Source: VRUE01 sp035548675 | GTDB lineage: Bacteria; Actinomycetota; Thermoleophilia; Solirubrobacterales; 70-9 | Reading direction: 5' to 3' | Assembly: GCA_035548675.1 (NCBI GenBank) | Contig: DASZSJ010000059.1 | Coordinates: forward strand, 1-30,482 | DNA length: 30,482 bases | Shown: positions 15,845 through 22,856 of the stretch, in pieces | Layout: each line of letters begins with the position of its first letter | How positions within the stretch are numbered: position 1 is the stretch's first letter | Translations under genes and position numbers: made by a program | Notes under the pieces: model-generated | What the model saw: the letters and a program-made list of their open reading frames with translations, nothing else | Databases searched by the model: none | What the model was told of the DNA's origin: nothing

Positions 15845-16966
15845 ATGCAGATGGCAATGCCAAACCGAAAGATCGTCCCCACGCTCCTCGCCGCCGCCCT
15901 GGCGATAGCCCTCCTCGGCGCCCTCGCGCCCGCCACCGCCACGGCGGCCAAGCAGCGCAAGCCGACGGGGCAGGCGGCGAAGAAGCAGCGCCCGCTCTAT
16001 TGGGGAGCGTGGATAGGCGACCAGCTCACCGGCGAGGAAGCGCCCTGGGACATGTCGGCGGTCAACCAGTTCGAAGGCGTCGTCGGCAAGGGGCTCTCGC
16101 TCCTCGCCCTCGGCTCACCCTTCGCCGACTGCAACTCGGCGCCCTGCAAGTTCTTCGAGTTCCCCACCGAGGCGATGGACAACGTCCACGGCTACGGCGC
16201 GATCCCCTTCTTCAACTGGGCCTCGCAGGCGAGCTCCTCGGACCCCTCCGGCGCCACCGACATGCCCGACTTCCAGCTCTCCGACGTGATCGCCGGCAGC
16301 TACGACTCCTACATCCGCGAATTCGCCGAAGCCGCCCGCAACTGGGGGCACTCCTTCTTCCTCCGCTACGACTGGGAGATGAACGGCAACTGGTTCCCCT
16401 GGGGCGCCGGCATCAACGGCAACCAGCCCGGCGAGTTCGTCGCCGCCTGGCGCCACGTCCACGACATCTTCAGCGCGGTCGGCGCCACCAACGCGACCTG
16501 GGTCTGGTGCCCCTACGCCGAGGTCGACCGGCACTTCGCCGACCTGGCGCCGCTCTACCCGGGCGACGAATACGTCGACTGGACCTGCATGGACGGCTTC
16601 AACTGGGGCAGCAACCCGACCAACCCGCACAGCTGGAAGAGCTTCCAGCAGATCTTTGCCCCCACTTACCGCAAGTTGGTCAAGCGGATCGCGCCGCGCA
16701 AGCCGATCGTGCTCGCCGAGATGGCCTCGACCGGGCGCGGCCACGCGAAGGCGAAGTGGATCCACAACATGTTCAAACAGCTGCGCACGAACTTCCGCCG
16801 CATCCGCGGCCTGATCTGGTTCGACCAGGTCGACCGCGGCGTCGACTGGCCGCTCGAGACCTCACCCGCGGCGGCGAGGGCGTTCGCCAAGGGCATCCGC
16901 AAACGCAGCTTCAAGTCCAACGGCCAAGCCGCGGTGGTCGCAAGCCCGATCAGGCCACCCCGTTGA
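15845..16966 (+). CDS. Secreted GH26-like glycoside hydrolase, paralogue 4
   Basis: A 373-residue paralogue with a signal peptide (VPTLLAAALAIALLGALAPA, cleavage near ATA), a short Lys-rich spacer and a domain starting LYWGAWIGDQLTG near 55. Candidate catalytic residues are Glu178 in YDWEMNG and Glu292 in VLAEMAST. It departs from paralogues 1-3 in several active-site-proximal places: VWCPYAEVD instead of VWCPN.DP, DWTCMDGFNWG instead of DWTGLDGYNWG, and a 6-residue-longer loop after WASQ. The extra cysteine is shared with paralogue 5. Start could be ATG 15845, 15851 or 15857. The 65-nt spacer before it has a weak CGGGG/CCCCG hairpin but not the motif of the first three genes. Confidence 0.83.
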   Translation: MQMAMPNRKIVPTLLAAALAIALLGALAPATATAAKQRKPTGQAAKKQRPLYWGAWIGDQLTGEEAPWDMSAVNQFEGVVGKGLSLLALGSPFADCNSAPCKFFEFPTEAMDNVHGYGAIPFFNWASQASSSDPSGATDMPDFQLSDVIAGSYDSYIREFAEAARNWGHSFFLRYDWEMNGNWFPWGAGINGNQPGEFVAAWRHVHDIFSAVGATNATWVWCPYAEVDRHFADLAPLYPGDEYVDWTCMDGFNWGSNPTNPHSWKSFQQIFAPTYRKLVKRIAPRKPIVLAEMASTGRGHAKAKWIHNMFKQLRTNFRRIRGLIWFDQVDRGVDWPLETSPAAARAFAKGIRKRSFKSNGQAAVVASPIRPPR

Positions 16967-17008
16967 CCCGGGCAGAAGCTATGCCCCGCGCGAGGGGTTA
17001 GTACCGAT

Positions 17009-18061
17009 ATGAAACGCCTGATCGCCCCGATTTGCGCCACCCTGGCCGTCCTCTGCCTGGGCGGCGGTGCCGGCGCGCAGGCCAAAGCCCCGCCGCAACC
17101 CCTCTACTGGGGTGCCCAGATCGGCGACCAGCTGACGGGCGAAGCGGCCCCCTGGGACATGAACGCACTCGGCGCCTTCCAGGCTCTCGCCAGGAAGCCG
17201 CTCTCGCTGGTCTCCTTCTCAGCCCCCTTCGCCGAATGCGACGGCTCGAACTGCACCTTCATCAACTTTCCCCTCACCCCGATCGAAAACGCCCGCAACT
17301 ACGGCGCCGTCCCGCTCTTCAGCTGGAGCTCCTCCTCGACCCCGGAAACCGGGCCGCAGCGACCCTGGAAGCTCTCGAAGATCGTCGACGGCAGCCTCGA
17401 CCCCTATCTGCGCAAGTTCGCCGAAGCGGCGAAGGAATGGGGGCACCCCTTCTTCCTCCGCTTCGACTGGGAGATGAACGGCTTCTGGTTCCCCTGGTCG
17501 GAAGGGGTCAACGGCAACAGGGAGGGCGAGTTCGTCCCCGCCTGGCGCCACGTCCACGACATCTTCAGCGCGGTCGGCGCCACCAACGCGACCTGGGTCT
17601 GGTGCCCCAACGTCGACTTCACCCGCAAGCTGATCCCGCTGAAGGAGGTCTACCCCGGCGACGCCTACGTCGACTGGACCTGCCTCGACGGCTTCAACTG
17701 GGGCAAGCGCTCGGACTCGGCTGGCTGGCAGAACTTCAACCAGGTCTTCCACTCAACCTACAAGCGGGTGCGCAAGATCGCGCCGCACAAGCCGATGCTG
17801 ATCGGCGAGGTCGCCTCGAACGAGATCGGCGGCTCCAAGCCAGCCTGGATCAAGAACATGCTGCGCGAAGTCCCCCGCTACCGCGGCATCCGCGGCCTCG
17901 TCTGGTTCGACGTCAAGGACCGCAACACGCACTGGCCGCTGGAGAGCTCGAGCGATGCTTCGGCGGCGTTTGCCAAGGGGATTCAGCGGACCGTGTACCG
18001 GCCCAACGAATTCGGCGGGCTCGCGACGGACAGCCCGATAGCGCCACCGAGCTGGCCCTGA
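17009..18061 (+). CDS. Secreted GH26-like glycoside hydrolase, paralogue 5 (minimal form)
   Basis: A 350-residue paralogue with almost no spacer: signal peptide MKRLIAPICATLAVLCLGGG, probable cleavage near AQA at about 25, and a catalytic domain from about 32 (LYWGAQIGDQLTG). Candidate catalytic residues are Glu155 in FDWEMNG and Glu267 in LIGEVASN. It shares DWTCLDGFNWG with paralogue 4 and differs most from the others between SWSSSSTPETGPQ and the catalytic strand. It lies 42 nt after paralogue 4, with a GAGGGG ribosome binding site, so these two are likely one transcript. A long palindrome follows the stop. Confidence 0.84.
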   Translation: MKRLIAPICATLAVLCLGGGAGAQAKAPPQPLYWGAQIGDQLTGEAAPWDMNALGAFQALARKPLSLVSFSAPFAECDGSNCTFINFPLTPIENARNYGAVPLFSWSSSSTPETGPQRPWKLSKIVDGSLDPYLRKFAEAAKEWGHPFFLRFDWEMNGFWFPWSEGVNGNREGEFVPAWRHVHDIFSAVGATNATWVWCPNVDFTRKLIPLKEVYPGDAYVDWTCLDGFNWGKRSDSAGWQNFNQVFHSTYKRVRKIAPHKPMLIGEVASNEIGGSKPAWIKNMLREVPRYRGIRGLVWFDVKDRNTHWPLESSSDASAAFAKGIQRTVYRPNEFGGLATDSPIAPPSWP

Positions 18062-18100
18062 TTGAACCCCCGCGGATGGGCGTGGGGTGGCCCTCTCCGG

Positions 18101-18155
18101 GAATTGATATCGCACGCGCCCCGCTTTGCGGGGCAGGCGCGTGCGGTATCAATTC
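18101..18155. repeat. Long palindrome between convergent genes (bidirectional terminator or small palindromic element)
   Basis: Arms 18101-18120 and 18136-18155 are reverse complements at 19 of 20 positions, around a core that can form its own CCGC-TTT-GCGG stem. Weaker complementarity continues outward (TGGCC...CTCC against CCTGGAGGGTGGCCA), so the whole structure may reach about 85 nt. It separates the last GH26-like gene from PEP carboxykinase on the opposite strand, as expected for a two-way terminator. No second copy was seen in this window. Confidence 0.6.
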
Positions 18156-18191
18156 GCCTGGAGGGTGGCCAGGCTCCCCCCGACCACCCTC

Positions 18192-18225
18192 GGAAGCGCG
18201 ACCTACCTAGGCGAGTCGCGCTTCC
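18192..18225 (-). terminator. 11-bp perfect stem over the 3' end of pckG
   Basis: GGAAGCGCGAC (18192-18202) pairs exactly with GTCGCGCTTCC (18215-18225), with the pckG stop codon in the 12-nt loop. There is no T-run after it on the minus strand. It could help end or protect the pckG transcript together with the larger palindrome just beyond. Confidence 0.45.
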
Positions 18226-20015
18226 AGCGCCTCCAACTGCGCCGCCAGCTCCGCCGGCAGCCTGTCGCCGAACTGGGCAAAGTGCTCCTTGACCTGCGGC
18301 AGTTGCTGGCGCACCAGGTCCTCGTCGACGGAGAGCAGCTCGCGCATGGCGTCCGCGTCGATCTCGAGGCCCTCGGTGTCGATCGCTCCCTCGGTCGGCA
18401 GCAGGCCGATCGCGCTCTCGGTCGCCTCGGCCTCGCCCTCGCAGCGACGGAAGACCCACTCGAGCACGCGGCTGTTCTCGCCGAAGCCGGGCCAGAGGAA
18501 CTTGCCGCCCTCGTCCTTGCGGAACCAGTTGACGTAGAAGACCCGCGGCAGCTGCGCCCCCTCGCGCTTACCCACCTCGATCCAGTGGCCGAAGTAGTCG
18601 GCCATGTTGTAGCCGCAGAAGGGCAGCATCGCCATCGGGTCGAAGCGCAGTTCGCCAACGTTGCCGGCGGCGGCAGCGGTCTTCTCCGAGGACATCGTCG
18701 CGCCGAGGAAGACGCCGTGCTCCCAGTCGAAGGCCTCGTGCACGAGCGGCACGGTGGTCGCGCGGCGACCGCCGAAGAGGAAGGCGTCGATCGGCACGCC
18801 GGCCGGGTCCTCCCACTCGGGGGCGATCGTCGGGCACTGCGCGGCCGGCGTCGTGAAGCGGGCGTTCGGGTGGGCCGAGGGAGCCTCGGACTCCGGCGTC
18901 CAGTCGTTGCCGTGCCAGTCGATCAGGTGCTCCGGCGGCTCGGAGGTCATGCCCTCCCACCAGATGTCGCCGTCGTCGGTCTTGGCGCAATTGGTGAAGA
19001 TCGAGTTGCTCTCGATCGTCCGCATCGCGTTCGGGTTGGTGCTCTCGCCGGTCCCCGGCGCGACGCCGAAGAAGCCGGCCTCGGGGTTGACCGCGTAGAG
19101 GCGGCCGTCCTCGCCGAACTTCATCCAGGCGATGTCATCGCCGATCGTCTCGACCTTCCAGTCGGGCAGGGTCGGGATCAACATCGCCAGGTTGGTCTTG
19201 CCGCAGGCAGATGGGAAGGCCCCGGTCACGTACTTGACCTCACCCTCGGGCGAGGTCAGCTTGAGGATCAGCATGTGCTCGGCGAGCCAGCCCTCGTCAC
19301 GGGCCATCGCCGAGGCGATCCGCAGCGCGAAGCACTTCTTGCCGAGCAGGGCGTTGCCGCCGTAGCCCGAGCCGAAGGACCAGATCTCGCGCGTCTCGGG
19401 GTAGTGGACGATGTACTTGTTGTCCTCGTTGCAGGGCCAGGAGACGTCTTCGGCCCCTTCGACCAGCGGCATCCCGACCGAGTGCACGCAGGGTACGAAC
19501 TCGCCGTCGGTGCCGAGCACGTCGAGGGCGGCCTTGCCCATGCGGGTCATGATCCGCATCGAGACGGCGACGTAGGGGGAGTCGGTCAGCTGCACGCCGA
19601 TTTCGGAGATGTCAGAGCCGAGCGGGCCCATCGAGAAGGGCACGACGTACATCGTGCGGCCGACCATGCAGCCCTGGAAGAGGCCGTTCAGGGTCTCGCG
19701 CATGCTGGCGGGGTCGCGCCAGTTGTTGGTCGGGCCGGCGTCCTCCTCCTTCTCGGCGCAGATGAAGGTGCGATCCTCGACCCGGGCCACGTCGGCGGGG
19801 TCGGAGAGGGCGAGGTAGGAGTTGGGGCGCTTGGCGTCGGAGAGGCGCTCGAAGGTGCCGGCCTCGATCAGGGTCTGGGCGAGGTTGTCGTACTCCTCGG
19901 CGGAGCCGTCGCACCAGTGGACGGCGTCGGGCTGGGTCAGGTCTGCGATCTCCCCAACCCAGTCGAGGAGCTGTGCGTGCGTGGTCGGCGCGTCGGCCGC
20001 GATGGTTTGGCTCAT
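18207..20015 (-). CDS. pckG: Phosphoenolpyruvate carboxykinase, GTP-dependent
   Basis: A 602-residue enzyme converting oxaloacetate plus GTP to phosphoenolpyruvate, CO2 and GDP, the entry to gluconeogenesis. Recognised by the GTP-class kinase loop FPSACGKTNLAM at 267-278 with its reactive Cys271, the IGDDIAWM metal/nucleotide motif at 291-298, RTMYVVPFSMGPLGS at 120-134, and the expected length of about 600. The N-terminus (THAQLLDWV.E.A.LTQPD) is like other actinobacterial PckG proteins. The ATG at 20015 gives that usual N-terminus; an ATG six codons upstream (20033) would overlap the preceding lipoprotein gene. It follows that gene by 10 nt on the same strand, so a shared transcript is possible. 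Confidence 0.97.
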   Translation of the reverse strand: MSQTIAADAPTTHAQLLDWVGEIADLTQPDAVHWCDGSAEEYDNLAQTLIEAGTFERLSDAKRPNSYLALSDPADVARVEDRTFICAEKEEDAGPTNNWRDPASMRETLNGLFQGCMVGRTMYVVPFSMGPLGSDISEIGVQLTDSPYVAVSMRIMTRMGKAALDVLGTDGEFVPCVHSVGMPLVEGAEDVSWPCNEDNKYIVHYPETREIWSFGSGYGGNALLGKKCFALRIASAMARDEGWLAEHMLILKLTSPEGEVKYVTGAFPSACGKTNLAMLIPTLPDWKVETIGDDIAWMKFGEDGRLYAVNPEAGFFGVAPGTGESTNPNAMRTIESNSIFTNCAKTDDGDIWWEGMTSEPPEHLIDWHGNDWTPESEAPSAHPNARFTTPAAQCPTIAPEWEDPAGVPIDAFLFGGRRATTVPLVHEAFDWEHGVFLGATMSSEKTAAAAGNVGELRFDPMAMLPFCGYNMADYFGHWIEVGKREGAQLPRVFYVNWFRKDEGGKFLWPGFGENSRVLEWVFRRCEGEAEATESAIGLLPTEGAIDTEGLEIDADAMRELLSVDEDLVRQQLPQVKEHFAQFGDRLPAELAAQLEALEARLA

Positions 20016-20025
20016 TCGCGGCACT

Positions 20026-20331
20026 TTATTCATTGACCGGGCGGAGATTGATCACACTTGTGTCCGCATTTTCGTTGCGAATTTCGATCGTGGCCACCTG
20101 TTCTTCGCCTTTTCGCAGCTTGATGCTGCATTTGAAGGTAGCCCCTTTTTCAACCTCGACCCCGGAGGGGCAATCGGCGGCGGAGACCTTTTCGCCGAGC
20201 GAGTTGGAGAGGCTCGCTTTCAGCTGGTCCTCCAGCTTGGCGCTGTCGATCACCGTTTCCCCACAGCCCGCGATCGCGACCGCGGCGCCCGCCACGGCCA
20301 GGGCCATCGCCAGCCGGCGCTTAGCGCTCAT
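20026..20331 (-). CDS. Small DUF4333-type lipoprotein
   Basis: A 101-residue exported protein. A basic N-terminus (MSAKRRLA) and hydrophobic stretch lead to the lipobox AIAGC with Cys23 as the lipidation site. The mature part has two further cysteines (Cys54 in DCPSGV and Cys68 in FKCSI) spaced as in DUF4333 proteins, which are actinobacterial secreted domains of unknown function and probably disulfide-linked. The start has a GGGAG ribosome binding site; a longer frame of 43 more codons upstream reaches into the preceding gene and was not used. It sits between the ATPase and pckG genes on the same strand; I see no functional link to either. Confidence 0.8.
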   Translation of the reverse strand: MSAKRRLAMALAVAGAAVAIAGCGETVIDSAKLEDQLKASLSNSLGEKVSAADCPSGVEVEKGATFKCSIKLRKGEEQVATIEIRNENADTSVINLRPVNE

Positions 20332-20368
20332 CGTCTCCCTTCCCGCCGGGTCACCGCCGTGAAGTATC

Positions 20369-21499
20369 TCAGGCCCCCGGCCGCCCTTCGTTGACCCAGG
20401 CCGCCAGCAGCGGGTCGACAAGCCGCCAGCCGCTGACGGTGTCGGCGTCCTCGACGACATCGCCGCGGTCGCGCAGGGCCTCGAGTGCCGTGCGAACGGC
20501 CCCGCCCCGCGACCCCCCCTGACGGCGACCGGCTGCGTACACCCCTTCGCGGTTCTCGGCGATCCCCGTCAGCACCCGGCGCTGGGACGCCGGCAACGCG
20601 GACCAGGCCACCCGCAGCTCGTCCCGCACGTGGTGCATCGCCTCGTCGTAGGCGGAGAGCCAGATCTCCTCCGTCGCCTCGCCTCCCTCGGGAGTGAGCT
20701 CCCAGAGCAGGTGCGCGAGGAGCATCGTGCGCTGCGGGTGCCCCCGTGCCGCGTCGAGCAGCGGTGCGAGCGCCGGCCCGACCTCGCGCCCACTCGCTTC
20801 GAAACGCAGGACCAGGTAATCGGCAACCTCGTCGGCCGGCAGCGGCGGCAGCTCCAGCGGACCGGCTTGTCCGTAAAAGGCGCGCCTGCGGTCGGAGAAG
20901 AGCTCACGCATCATGCCCACGTGCGAGCCGGCGAAGACGTAGCTTGCCGCGTCTCCGTGATGTTGGATCTCGGAGCGGATCACGGCGTCGGCGCGCTCCT
21001 TGGTGACGAGGATGTCCTGAAACTCGTCGAAGACGATGAGGGAGCGGGTCCCGTGTCGCTCGAAGAGCCGCGCCGGCAGGGCCAGTCGCTCCAGCAGCGG
21101 CGGCTCGGCCTGGGGGTCGACCGAGACCTCGAGACCGGCTGGGACCGGCCCGCCCCCCACGCGCAGGGTCGGGCGCAGCATGCGGCGGGCGCCGGCGAAC
21201 CAGGTCGCAGAGCGCCCCCGCAGTTGCTCCGAATAAGCGCGCTCGATGCGGCGGGCGACGTCGTCGAGCGTCAGCACCCCGAAGAAATCGACGTAGACGG
21301 CAGCCCAGCCATCGCGACGGGCGTCCTCGATCACCCGCGTCAGCAACGAGGTCTTGCCGAACCGCCGCGGGGCCGCCAGACGACTGTTGTTGCCGCCGTG
21401 GGCGCGCTCGAGCAGGGTCCGAGCCTCCTCCTCGCGATCGAGCAGCTCATCGGCCGGAACCGGCTCGCTGAAGCGAAATGGATTTCGACTCTCTTCCAT
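20369..21499 (-). CDS. P-loop ATPase of the ATPase_2 (archaeal-type) family with C-terminal winged helix
   Basis: A 376-residue protein of the STAND/AAA-related ATPase_2 group. Walker A is APRRFGKTS at 43-51, with Ala in place of the usual first Gly; Walker B is LIVFDEFQD (Asp158, Glu159). The C-terminal part (SALPASQRRVLTGIAENREG ... ALRDRGDVV) looks like a winged-helix domain that may bind DNA. Family members are mostly uncharacterised; roles in signalling, toxin-like or transposon-linked functions have been suggested. A palindrome overlapping its start codon suggests tight transcriptional control, perhaps by itself. It is followed after 37 nt by the lipoprotein gene. Confidence 0.8.
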   Translation of the reverse strand: MEESRNPFRFSEPVPADELLDREEEARTLLERAHGGNNSRLAAPRRFGKTSLLTRVIEDARRDGWAAVYVDFFGVLTLDDVARRIERAYSEQLRGRSATWFAGARRMLRPTLRVGGGPVPAGLEVSVDPQAEPPLLERLALPARLFERHGTRSLIVFDEFQDILVTKERADAVIRSEIQHHGDAASYVFAGSHVGMMRELFSDRRRAFYGQAGPLELPPLPADEVADYLVLRFEASGREVGPALAPLLDAARGHPQRTMLLAHLLWELTPEGGEATEEIWLSAYDEAMHHVRDELRVAWSALPASQRRVLTGIAENREGVYAAGRRQGGSRGGAVRTALEALRDRGDVVEDADTVSGWRLVDPLLAAWVNEGRPGA

Positions 21500-21528
21500 A
21501 GAGCAAATCTGCTCTATATTCTAGAGCA
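21499..21528 (-). promoter_or_regulatory. Operator-like palindrome TAGAGCA-4-TGCTCTA plus a third half-site
   Basis: TAGAGCA (21499-21505) and TGCTCTA (21510-21516) are exact reverse complements, and a third TAGAGCA is at 21522-21528. The first arm begins at the first base of the ATPase start codon. On the minus strand a -10-like TAGAAT lies at 21523-21518, which would place the transcript start inside the palindrome and give a very short leader. A bound protein would block this promoter. Confidence 0.62.
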
Positions 21529-21580
21529 AGCCAGCTCGAATTCCTCGCGCTCCGCGGTTGGATAGGGTTCCCCGCCGCTG

Positions 21581-22798
21581 ATGAGGTTCTTCGAGTACGA
21601 GGCACGCAAGATCGTCGAGCTGGCGGGTATCCCCGTCACCAAGTACGGCTTCTGCACGACGGCCGAGGAGGCCCGCAAGGTCGCCGAGGAGATCGGCGGC
21701 CCGGTCGTGATCAAGTCGCAGGTGCTCTCCGGCGGCCGGATGAAGGCCGGCGGCGTCAAGTTCGCCGATACGCCCGATGAAGCCGCCGAACACGCCGCGG
21801 CGATCCTCGAGCTGGAGATCAACGGGCACATGCCGCGCGGTGTCCTCGTCGATCCGAAAGCCGAGATCAAGCAGGAGTACTACGCCGGCGTCGTCTGGGA
21901 CGGCACCGCGAAGCGGCCGCTGATGCTGTTCAGCGACATGGGCGGCATCGACATCGAGGAGGTCGCCGAGACCCACCCCGACCACGTCGGCCGCGGCCAC
22001 GTCTCCAACCTGCTGCCGATCGCCGACTTCGAGGCCAAGCAGGTCGTCGCCGCCACCGGCGTCACCGGCTCGCAGCTCAACCGCGCCACCCCGGTCCTCG
22101 CCAAGCTCGCCCGCCTCTTCCGCGACAACGACATGACCCTGGCCGAGATCAACCCGCTGGCCGAGCTGACCGACGGCAGCTTCGTCGCCCTCGACGCCCA
22201 CATGGAGATGGAGAACGAGGCGGTCGGCCGCCAGAAGGGCCTGCTGCGCAAGCAGCTGGAGATCGCCGAGGACGACACCCGCGAGACCTATGAGCCCTCC
22301 GACTTCGAGAAGAACGTCGCCGCGATCGACGCCGCCGACCACCGCGGCGTGATTCAGGGCAAGGACCACGGCTTCAGCGGCAATCTCGGCCTCGTGATCG
22401 GCGCCGGCGGCGGCTCGCTGACCCTGACCGACGCGGTCCGCAGCCAGGGCGGCAAGCCCGCCAACTACTCCGAGATCGGCGGCAACCCCTCCGTCGCCAA
22501 GGCCTGCGGCCTGGCCAAGGAGGTGCTGGAAAAGGACGGCGTCGAGAAGATCGCGGTGATGATGTCGATCGTCTCCAACACCCGCGTCGACATCGTCGCC
22601 CGCGGCGTGATCAAGGCCTGCCTCGAGCTCGGCAAGGACCCCGGCGAGACGATCGCGATCTTCCGCATCCCCGGCGCCTGGGAGGAGGAGGGCTTCAAGA
22701 TCCTCGAGAAATACGGCGTCGAGTACTGCGACCGCTCGGTCCCGATGTGGGAGGCCGCCGGCCGCGCGATCGCCAAGATCCAGGGAGCCCCCGCATGA
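21581..22798 (+). CDS. sucC: Succinyl-CoA synthetase-like beta subunit (ADP-forming ATP-grasp acyl-CoA ligase)
   Basis: A 405-residue ATP-grasp subunit. It begins like SucC (MRFFEYEARKIVELAGIPVT), has the nucleotide-binding stretch IKSQVLSGGRMKAGGVK at 44-60, the metal-site motif EINPL (Glu189) and a CoA-ligase C-terminal domain with GAGGGSLTLTDAV and SEIGGNP. Canonical SucC has a G-G-G-A-N-M type loop and D-V-G-G-G/S there; the replacements suggest a divergent subgroup, so the acid used could be succinate or another dicarboxylate such as malate. With the alpha subunit it would make an acyl-CoA from acid, CoA and ATP, or run in reverse in the TCA cycle. The start has no strong ribosome binding site. 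Confidence 0.88.
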   Translation: MRFFEYEARKIVELAGIPVTKYGFCTTAEEARKVAEEIGGPVVIKSQVLSGGRMKAGGVKFADTPDEAAEHAAAILELEINGHMPRGVLVDPKAEIKQEYYAGVVWDGTAKRPLMLFSDMGGIDIEEVAETHPDHVGRGHVSNLLPIADFEAKQVVAATGVTGSQLNRATPVLAKLARLFRDNDMTLAEINPLAELTDGSFVALDAHMEMENEAVGRQKGLLRKQLEIAEDDTRETYEPSDFEKNVAAIDAADHRGVIQGKDHGFSGNLGLVIGAGGGSLTLTDAVRSQGGKPANYSEIGGNPSVAKACGLAKEVLEKDGVEKIAVMMSIVSNTRVDIVARGVIKACLELGKDPGETIAIFRIPGAWEEEGFKILEKYGVEYCDRSVPMWEAAGRAIAKIQGAPA

Positions 22799-22804
22799 CG
22801 GGCA

Positions 22805-22843
22805 TTGGCGACTTTCCCGCCTATTTGACGGATAACTCGCCAA
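22805..22843 (+). repeat. Inverted repeat in the sucC-sucD spacer
   Basis: TTGGCGA (22805-22811) and TCGCCAA (22837-22843) are exact reverse complements 25 nt apart, filling most of the 58-nt gap between the two subunit genes. In most bacteria sucC and sucD overlap or nearly so, so a folded spacer may set subunit ratio or mRNA processing. The stem is short, so this is tentative. Confidence 0.35.
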
Positions 22844-22856
22844 AGGCGGCGTGTCG

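Noticed and set aside
11491..18061. The repeated gene array as a possible mobile element or assembly duplication artefact
   Set aside because: The copies differ clearly in sequence, length and linkers, and no transposase, integrase or flanking repeats are present.
18126..20036. A 636-codon plus-strand open frame opposite pckG
   Set aside because: It mirrors the strongly conserved pckG, has low-complexity composition (His, Arg, Gly and Val rich) and no recognisable motif; typical of high-GC antisense shadows.
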